Shown: positions 59,019-64,000 of the stretch, piece by piece
How the letters are laid out: every line of letters starts with the position of its first letter
Numbering within the stretch: the first letter of the stretch is position 1
From: Halobacterium rubrum
Lineage (GTDB): Archaea; Halobacteriota; Halobacteria; Halobacteriales; Halobacteriaceae
Assembly (NCBI RefSeq): GCF_021729015.1
Contig: NZ_JAJQQZ010000003.1
Coordinates: 186,001-250,000 of the forward strand
Direction: 5' to 3'
Length of the DNA: 64,000 nt
Notes under the pieces: model-generated
What the model saw: the letters and a program-made list of their open reading frames with translations, nothing else
Database searches by the model: none
Told to the model about the DNA's origin: nothing
Program-made: the position numbers and the translations under genes

Positions 59019-59336
59019 TCAGGCCTCGTACTCGACCTGTTCTTCGACGTACAGCGTCTCGCCAGCGTCCATGTCGGCGAACTCGGCTGCGTCGGCCTGA
59101 ACCGCCTCTCCGAGCTCGGAGTCGAAGGCAGCGGCCAGCGCGTCCATGTCCTCGAAGTACAGTTCGACGACGCCGTCGTGACTGGACCGCTCGGGGTCGT
59201 TCGGCACCGCCGTGACGTACTTCTGGAGCCCCGGCAGGTCTCGGGCCATGTCGGCGTGCTCGCCGCGCCACCGCTCGACGAACGCCTCGTGGCTGTAGTC
59301 GTCGCGCTTCACGAGTAACTGGACCATCTTCACCAT
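59019..59336 (-). CDS. EthD-family dimeric alpha/beta-barrel protein
   Basis: This 105-residue protein has the EthD/ferredoxin-like pattern: VKMVQLLVKRDDYSHEAFVERWRGEHADMARDLPGLQKYVTAV, then DGVVELYFEDMDALAAAFDSELG and an acidic tail. EthD-like proteins act on polyketide or aromatic breakdown products or bind small ligands. It converges on the paa operon and is divergent from the nuclease gene. The ATG at 59336 is followed by the first strand at once. Its function is inferred from family only. Confidence 0.8.
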   Translation of the reverse strand: MVKMVQLLVKRDDYSHEAFVERWRGEHADMARDLPGLQKYVTAVPNDPERSSHDGVVELYFEDMDALAAAFDSELGEAVQADAAEFADMDAGETLYVEEQVEYEA

Positions 59337-59413
59337 ACTGGCGAGTCGGCGGCCCGGGGGCTTGGTAGTTCGGGACCGCGGCGCCTATGTGCGGCGCCGT
59401 CCAGTGCTCGGGT

Positions 59414-60166
59414 ATGCGCGTCGAGAACTCCTTCCTGCCCGCTTCGGGCGTGGGGGAGCGCACGGAACGACGGCTCTGGGAGGCGGGAGTCACCCACTGG
59501 GACGACTTCGACGGCGACGGTCCCGGCGTCGGGGACGTCACCGCCGAGAACATCTACTCGTTCATCGACGAGGCCGAGCGCGCCCTCGACGACGGCGACA
59601 CGACGTTCTTCGGGGACGTCCTGCCGGACGGCGAGCTCTGGCGGCTGTACGAGAACGTCGCCGACGACGCGGCGTTCTTCGACATCGAGACGACGGGGCT
59701 GGACAAACGCAGCAGCGTGGTCACGACCGTGAGCGTCCACCGGGGCGGGGAGACGACGACGCTCGTCCGCGGTAGCGACCTCACCGACGACCGCCTGCGG
59801 GACCTGCTGGACGCGCCGATGGTGGTGTCGTTCAACGGGAAGCGCTTCGACGCGCCGTTCCTCGAGCACAACTTCGACGTCTCGCTGGACGGTCCCCACC
59901 TCGATCTGATGTACCCGTGTCGGCGCCTCGAGTTCACCGGCGGCCTGAAGCAGGTCGAGAAAGACCTCGGCGTCGCGCGCGACGGCGTGGAGGACGTCGA
60001 CGGCCGGGAGGCCGTCCGGCTCTGGCGGCGCTACGAGAACCGCAACGACGAGGCCGCCCTCGACCGCCTGGTGGAGTACAACCGCTACGACACGCAGAAC
60101 CTCCAGACGATTCTCGACGACGTCGCAGACCGCCTGCACCGGGACGTGTTCCAGCCCCACGTCTGA
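59414..60166 (+). CDS. RNase-H-fold exonuclease-like protein (YprB family)
   Basis: This 250-residue protein starts with a helical region (LPASGVGERTERRLWEAGVTHWDDF) like a helix-hairpin segment. The 3'-5' exonuclease fold follows, with AFFDIETTGLDKRSS (first Asp and Glu), VVSFNGKRFDAPFLEHNF (Asn-Gly-Lys plus Asp), and LVEYNRYDTQNLQTILDD with the final Tyr-Asp motif. It would degrade single-stranded DNA or RNA. The ATG at 59414 is preferred over ATG 59387 because the conserved part begins there. It lies upstream of thiC but separated by 136 bases. Confidence 0.85.
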   Translation: MRVENSFLPASGVGERTERRLWEAGVTHWDDFDGDGPGVGDVTAENIYSFIDEAERALDDGDTTFFGDVLPDGELWRLYENVADDAAFFDIETTGLDKRSSVVTTVSVHRGGETTTLVRGSDLTDDRLRDLLDAPMVVSFNGKRFDAPFLEHNFDVSLDGPHLDLMYPCRRLEFTGGLKQVEKDLGVARDGVEDVDGREAVRLWRRYENRNDEAALDRLVEYNRYDTQNLQTILDDVADRLHRDVFQPHV

Positions 60167-60270
60167 GGCGGCCGTTCACTCGAATCGACTCGCTTCTGCC
60201 TCGGTGACTGCCTGCCTGTCGACTGGCAGTGCTCCGGTCCCACGAGACCAGCGGGCTGTCGACCACCGAC

Positions 60271-60277
60271 ATTTATT
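60271..60277 (+). promoter_or_regulatory. TATA box of thiC
   Basis: ATTTATT, about 26-32 bases before the ATG at 60303, is a clear TATA element and predicts a leaderless message. Its right end overlaps the dyad at 60275-60300. Confidence 0.65.
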
Positions 60278-60300
60278 ATCCAGTTGTATAACTAGGTAAT
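60275..60300. promoter_or_regulatory. Operator-like dyad over the thiC transcription start
   Basis: The 26 bases from 60275 match their reverse complement at 20 of 26 positions (core AGTT-GTAT-AACT, ends ATTA and TAAT). The dyad spans the space between TATA box and start codon, where bound protein would block the polymerase. In Haloferax a TrmB-family repressor (ThiR) is known to control thiC; whether this site is used that way is inferred. Confidence 0.55.
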
Positions 60301-60302
60301 CG

Positions 60303-61790
60303 ATGCCGACACAGCTCGAACGCGCCCGTGACGGAGCCGTCACCGACGCCGTGCGACGCGTCGCCGAACGCGAGAACCGCGACCCCGAGTTCGTCCGCCA
60401 GCAGGTCGCGGACGGACAGGCCGTCGTCCCCGCGAACCACCACCACGACGCCCTCGACCCGATGGGCATCGGCCGCGAGTTCGCCACCAAGGTCAACGCC
60501 AACATCGGGAACAGCGAGACCACCGGCGGGATCGACGAGGAACTCGAGAAGCTCCACACCGCCGTCCACTTCGGCGCCGACACCGTCATGGACCTCTCGA
60601 CGGGTGACGACCTCGACGAGATCCGCACCGCGAACGTCGAGCACTCCCCGGTCCCGCTCGGCACCGTCCCCATCTACGAGGCGGTCACGCGCGTCGACGA
60701 CGTCGCCGACATCACCGCCGACCTCCTGCTCGACGTCGTCGAGAAGCAGGCCGAACAGGGCGTCGACTACATGACGCTGCACGCCGGCGTGCTCGCCGAA
60801 CACCTCCCGCTCACCGACGGCCGCACCACCGGCATCGTCTCCCGCGGCGGCTCCATCCTCGCGCAGTGGATGGAGGAACACGGCGACCAGAACCCCCTGT
60901 TCACCCACTACGACGAGCTCTGCGAGATTCTCCGGGAACACGACGTGACCATCTCGCTCGGCGACGGGCTCCGGCCCGGCTCGCTCGCCGACGCCAGCGA
61001 CGACGCCCAGTTCGCCGAACTCGACACGCTCGGCGACCTCACGCGGCGCGCCTGGGACCACGGCGTCCAGGTGATGGTCGAAGGCCCCGGCCACGTCCCG
61101 ATGGACCAGATTCGGGACAACGTCGAACGCCAGCAGGCGGTCTGTGACGGCGCGCCGTTCTACGTGCTCGGCCCGCTCGTCACCGACGTCGCGCCCGGCT
61201 ACGACCACGTCACGAGCGCCATCGGCGCCACCGAGGCCGCTCGCGCCGGCGCCGCGATGCTGTGCTACGTCACGCCGAAAGAACACCTCGGGCTGCCCGA
61301 CGCCGAGGACGTCCGGGACGGCATGGCCGCCTACCGCATCGCCGCCCACGCCGGCGACGTCGCCGCCGGGAAGCCCGGCGCCCGCGACTGGGACGACGCC
61401 GTCTCCGAGGCGCGCTACGACTTCGACTGGGAGCGCCAGTTCGACCTCTCGCTGGACCCCGAGCGCGCGCAGGCCTACCACGACCAGACGCTACCCGGTG
61501 ACAACTACAGGGACGCCCGGTTCTGCTCGATGTGCGGCGTCGAGTTCTGCTCGATGCGCATCGACCAGGACGCCCGCGCGCTCGCCGACAGCGAGGGCGA
61601 CGCCGAGGGCGCGACAGCCGGCGAGGACGGGACGGGGACCATGACGGAACTCGCCGGCGACACGGACCTCGAGGCCTCCGAGGCGGCCGAGGTGAACCTC
61701 CCGCCGACCGGGACGCACGACGCCGCCGACCTCCCCGAGGAGTCACCCGTCGAGGGCGAGCACGCCAGCGGGCACGGGGACGACGACTAG
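60303..61790 (+). CDS. thiC: Phosphomethylpyrimidine synthase
   Basis: This 495-residue radical-SAM enzyme makes the pyrimidine part of thiamine from aminoimidazole ribotide. [41 protein letters not shown] and [12 protein letters not shown] are core motifs. The C-terminal [13 protein letters not shown] gives the CxxCx4C ligands of the [4Fe-4S] cluster. An acidic extension of about 65 residues follows the cluster, larger than in most bacteria. It begins at ATG 60303 directly after a dyad and TATA box. No TPP riboswitch element is seen. Confidence 0.95.
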   Translation: MPTQLERARDGAVTDAVRRVAERENRDPEFVRQQVADGQAVVPANHHHDALDPMGIGREFATKVNANIGNSETTGGIDEELEKLHTAVHFGADTVMDLSTGDDLDEIRTANVEHSPVPLGTVPIYEAVTRVDDVADITADLLLDVVEKQAEQGVDYMTLHAGVLAEHLPLTDGRTTGIVSRGGSILAQWMEEHGDQNPLFTHYDELCEILREHDVTISLGDGLRPGSLADASDDAQFAELDTLGDLTRRAWDHGVQVMVEGPGHVPMDQIRDNVERQQAVCDGAPFYVLGPLVTDVAPGYDHVTSAIGATEAARAGAAMLCYVTPKEHLGLPDAEDVRDGMAAYRIAAHAGDVAAGKPGARDWDDAVSEARYDFDWERQFDLSLDPERAQAYHDQTLPGDNYRDARFCSMCGVEFCSMRIDQDARALADSEGDAEGATAGEDGTGTMTELAGDTDLEASEAAEVNLPPTGTHDAADLPEESPVEGEHASGHGDDD

Positions 61791-63421
61791 AGCTCGGGCT
61801 CGAACTCCACGCCCCGCACGTCGAAGCGCGCGCCGCCGTCCTCGCCGTTCCCCGCCGAAACCGTCCAGCCGTGGGCCTCGACGACCGCTTCGACGATACT
61901 GAGCCCGTAGCCCGTGCCCCCGGTGCGCGTCGTGAACCCCTGCTCGAACACGTCCCCGGGGTCGGTGTCCCCGAACCCGGGACCGTCGTCCGCGACGGAG
62001 AACCCCGCCTCGCCGCCCCCCGATTGTGGGTCGACGCTCGCCACCGTCACGGCCACGTCCTCGCCGCCGTGCTCGACGGCGTTCCGGAAGAGGTTCTCGA
62101 AGACGGTGCGGAGTCGCTCGGGGTCCGCCGCCAGCCGCTCGCCGGCGTCCGTGTCGACGGTCAGCGACGCCGTCTCGGGGAGTGCTGTCGACGCGGCGGC
62201 GGTCGCGACCTCCGCCAGCGACACGACCTCGAGGTCGCCGACAACCGTCCCCTGCGAGGCGAGCTCTCTGACCTCCTCGACGAGTTCGCTCATCCGGTCG
62301 ACGGCCGACTGCGCCTCCGCGACTGACGCCGCGCCGTCCTCGCCCTCGTCGAGGCGTTCGGCCGCCAGCTCGAGGTGTCCGGAGGCGGCGTTCAGTGGGC
62401 TCCGGAGGTCGTGGCTGACGACGCCCGCGAACTCGTCGAGGCGGTCCGCCTGCCTGCCGAGCCGGTCGCGCTCGCGCTCGTGCTCGAGTTCGCGCTCCAG
62501 CCAGCTCGCGAGCAGGTCGACGAACGCCTCGTCGGCCGCCGTGATGGGTTCGGGATGAGCGTCCCTGTCGGCGAAACACACCGTCCCGTGGGTCGTGCCG
62601 TCGAGGCGGATCTCCGAGCCGACGTAGCACTCCAGCCCGAACACGTCGTACGCGCGGTCGTCGCCGAACGGCGACTCGCCGACGTCCTCCAGCACGTTCG
62701 GGGAGTCGGCCGCGATGGTGTCCTTGCAGTACGTGTCGAGGAGGTCGGCCTGCTCGCCCGGCTGCAGGAGCGGGTGGTCGCCGACGGACGCCCGGACGAA
62801 CTGAGCGTCACCGTCGATCCTCGTGTAGAACCCCACCGGAAGCCCGAGGTAGTCGCTCCCGAGTTCGAGGACGGCCTGCACGCGCTCCGCGAAGCCGGTT
62901 TCCTCGCCGCTTGCCGTTCGCTCGAGGAGCGCACGCAGTGTCTCGAGGGCCGCAGCGACGTCGGCGGTCGCCGAGTCGTCGACCGGCTGCCCCGTCACCG
63001 CCACGGCGTGCGATTCCTCGTCGGTCTCCTCCCTGTCGGTCTCCTCCCCGTCGTCGACGGCCAGTGCCGGCATCGGCTGGAGTTCGAGGTCGACGGTCAC
63101 CGTCTCGCCCTCTGCGTCGACGTGCGTCGACCTGAACTCGCAGGCCTCGCCGCCGACGGCGGCCGCGACCCGGTCCCGGACCGCCGCCTGGACCTCCGGG
63201 TCGTGTTCGAACCACGGCGTCTCCCAGAAGAACTCGCCGTCGACGTCCCCCTCGGACGCGCCGACGAGCTCCCGGGCGGCGTCGTTGGCGTACTCCAGGC
63301 GGCCGTCCGGTCCGACGACACCCGCGTACCACGACTGTGGCCCGAACAGCAGTTCGGCGATCTCCCGACGGAGTCCGCGGTCGGACTCGGACAGATTCCG
63401 GCGCAGGGGAGTGTCGCTCAT
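61787..63421 (-). CDS. PAS-GAF sensor histidine kinase
   Basis: This 544-residue soluble kinase has a PAS domain (about 28-120, [25 protein letters not shown]), a GAF domain (about 170-315, [22 protein letters not shown] to [13 protein letters not shown]), and HisKA with His337 in [13 protein letters not shown]. The ATPase domain has [11 protein letters not shown] (N box), VADDGPGFG (G1) and [11 protein letters not shown] (G2). It has no membrane segment or receiver domain, and no response regulator lies adjacent, so the output partner is unknown. The start at ATG 63421 follows the TATA-poor divergent region with the gene at 63514. Confidence 0.92.
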   Translation of the reverse strand: MSDTPLRRNLSESDRGLRREIAELLFGPQSWYAGVVGPDGRLEYANDAARELVGASEGDVDGEFFWETPWFEHDPEVQAAVRDRVAAAVGGEACEFRSTHVDAEGETVTVDLELQPMPALAVDDGEETDREETDEESHAVAVTGQPVDDSATADVAAALETLRALLERTASGEETGFAERVQAVLELGSDYLGLPVGFYTRIDGDAQFVRASVGDHPLLQPGEQADLLDTYCKDTIAADSPNVLEDVGESPFGDDRAYDVFGLECYVGSEIRLDGTTHGTVCFADRDAHPEPITAADEAFVDLLASWLERELEHERERDRLGRQADRLDEFAGVVSHDLRSPLNAASGHLELAAERLDEGEDGAASVAEAQSAVDRMSELVEEVRELASQGTVVGDLEVVSLAEVATAAASTALPETASLTVDTDAGERLAADPERLRTVFENLFRNAVEHGGEDVAVTVASVDPQSGGGEAGFSVADDGPGFGDTDPGDVFEQGFTTRTGGTGYGLSIVEAVVEAHGWTVSAGNGEDGGARFDVRGVEFEPEL

Positions 63422-63513
63422 CAGTTTGCCGGAAGGAGGACCGCCACCAGCGTAAGTCTGGCCCTCGGCGCGGGTGCCGTGGCTTTTTGCCCGCCAAGGC
63501 ACTACGGGAGCGC

Positions 63514-63840
63514 ATGGCTGCGCGTCCACCGACGGGTGACGACGAGAACGCCGACGCCGAGCCGGTCGTGTTCGGTATCGCCACCGTCGACGAGTACCTC
63601 CGCGACGCCGACGTCTCCTTCCCGGCGGCGGGCGACGAGGTCGTCGCCGCCGTCGGCGACCCCGACGTGAAGGTGGGGCCGACCGCACACACCGTCGCGC
63701 TCTCGACGGCCGTCGAGCGCACCGGCCGCAGCGAGTTCGAGACGCGACGCGAGTTCCTCGACGCGCTCCACGACGAGTTCGAGCGCGAACGCCACCAGAG
63801 CGGCGGCATCGTCTCCTGGCTGCGGTCGCTGGTGCCCTGA
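63514..63840 (+). CDS. Small haloarchaeal protein (DUF5789-like)
   Basis: This 108-residue acidic protein has a compact fold pattern: VVFGIATVDEYLRDADVSFPAAGDEVVAAVGDPDVKVGP, then AVERTGRSEFETRREFLDALHDEFERER and a hydrophobic end. It resembles the DUF5789 family of haloarchaea by my recollection, without known function. The ATG at 63514 lies after an AT-rich ggctttttgcc. It is divergent to the histidine kinase gene and 14 bases before the next plus-strand gene. Confidence 0.7.
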   Translation: MAARPPTGDDENADAEPVVFGIATVDEYLRDADVSFPAAGDEVVAAVGDPDVKVGPTAHTVALSTAVERTGRSEFETRREFLDALHDEFERERHQSGGIVSWLRSLVP

Positions 63841-63854
63841 CGAGCGTCGCCGCG

Positions 63855-64000
63855 ATGTACCTCGTGACCTTCCGCATCGACCCGGGGGAGTACGACGAGG
63901 CGTTCCACGACCTGAACGACCGGATTCAGGCGGCCGCCGAGGCCACGGACGGGTACCGCGGCAAGCGCACGTGGAACGACCCGGAGAGCGGCGATGTCCT
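63855..64000 (+). CDS. ABM-like small ferredoxin-fold protein (cut by window end)
   Basis: The first 48 codons of a gene: MYLVTFRIDPGEYDEAFHD, then a helix LNDRIQAAAEATDGYRGKRTW and NDPESGDV. This resembles the start of antibiotic-biosynthesis-monooxygenase (ABM)-fold proteins or heme-degrading relatives. The end is outside the window, so function cannot be judged. It follows the small protein at 63514 after 14 bases on the same strand. Confidence 0.6.
   Translation, partial: MYLVTFRIDPGEYDEAFHDLNDRIQAAAEATDGYRGKRTWNDPESGDV

Noticed and set aside
58904-59215. Plus-strand frame beginning with MYYRRMFTGRY after the paa operon
   Set aside because: It turns arginine-rich where it runs antisense to the EthD-like gene; there is no promoter or conserved motif, so it is probably chance.
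60167-60302. Possible TPP riboswitch before thiC
   Set aside because: The conserved CUGAGA and the second thi-box elements are absent, and a TATA box lies so near the ATG that almost no leader RNA would be made.
1-64000. tRNA, rRNA or other structured RNA genes
   Set aside because: I looked for tRNA-like arms and conserved T-loop patterns in the intergenic gaps and saw none. I could not run a covariance search, so a small RNA could be missed.

Overview
The window is a stretch of chromosome, or of a large gene-rich replicon, from a haloarchaeon (class Halobacteria). The evidence is a very high GC content, strongly acidic proteins, TATA-like boxes about 25 bases upstream of start codons with little or no leader, twin-arginine lipoproteins, an archaeosortase-type (PGF-CTERM-like) C-terminus, a halocyanin, several HTH-10 (Bat/DmsR-type) regulators and PaaABCD of archaeal type. 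The exact genus cannot be read from the sequence. I describe about 70 protein genes and saw no rRNA, tRNA or CRISPR array.

Layout. 1-2.7 kb: the end of a copper P-type ATPase, a copper chaperone and two small regulators that share a GTTAC-N6-GTAAC palindrome. 2.7-10.1 kb (minus strand): an iron-sulfur photolyase, a FemAB-like/phosphodiesterase pair and a large PKD surface protein. 10.4-14.2 kb (plus): a membrane protein, a UDG-like protein, an MBL hydrolase, a thioredoxin-fold protein and an O-methyltransferase. 14.3-20.5 kb (minus): a phosphate permease, a MazG-like protein, a peroxiredoxin, AzlCD, a PQQ-propeller lipoprotein and a geranylgeranyl-reductase-like flavoprotein. 20.6-24.2 kb: an Old Yellow Enzyme gene whose 3' end is duplicated 2.2 kb downstream. 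The two copies bracket an AT-rich island encoding an exported six-cysteine protein and a small membrane protein. 24.2-34.9 kb: a methyltransferase, a penicillin-acylase-like enzyme, an aldolase/HAD pair, glutamate dehydrogenase, a membrane-anchored winged-helix protein, and an enoyl-CoA hydratase/3-hydroxyacyl-CoA dehydrogenase pair. 35-36.4 kb: small proteins and a VapBC-like toxin-antitoxin pair. 36.5-40.5 kb: an adenosine-deaminase-type amidohydrolase and a thiolase/HMG-CoA-synthase-like/DUF35 pair. 41-43.2 kb: a copper-protein cluster with a cysteine-rich regulator. 46.3-52.6 kb: a complete hutUGIH operon with a divergent HTH-10 regulator. 53.3-58.8 kb: an enoyl-CoA hydratase, a flavin monooxygenase and a paaABCD operon with a divergent HTH-10 regulator and a detached PaaD zinc ribbon. 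59-64 kb: an EthD-like protein, an RNase-H-fold nuclease, thiC behind a strong operator-like dyad, a PAS-GAF histidine kinase and small proteins.

How the genes fit together. The hut operon converts histidine to glutamate, and the glutamate dehydrogenase at 30.7 kb could then feed it into central metabolism. The paa operon encodes the phenylacetyl-CoA epoxidase. The enoyl-CoA hydratases, the 3-hydroxyacyl-CoA dehydrogenase, the thiolase and the MaoC hydratase elsewhere in the window are plausible later steps, but that link is inference. HTH-10 regulators beside the copper, hut and paa genes suggest local one-regulator/one-pathway control. The most unusual observations are the island bracketed by a duplicated gene end, a PaaC subunit that appears to keep a full set of diiron ligands, the split PaaD, a thiolase-fold protein without a catalytic cysteine, and the shared palindrome at the two regulators near 2 kb.
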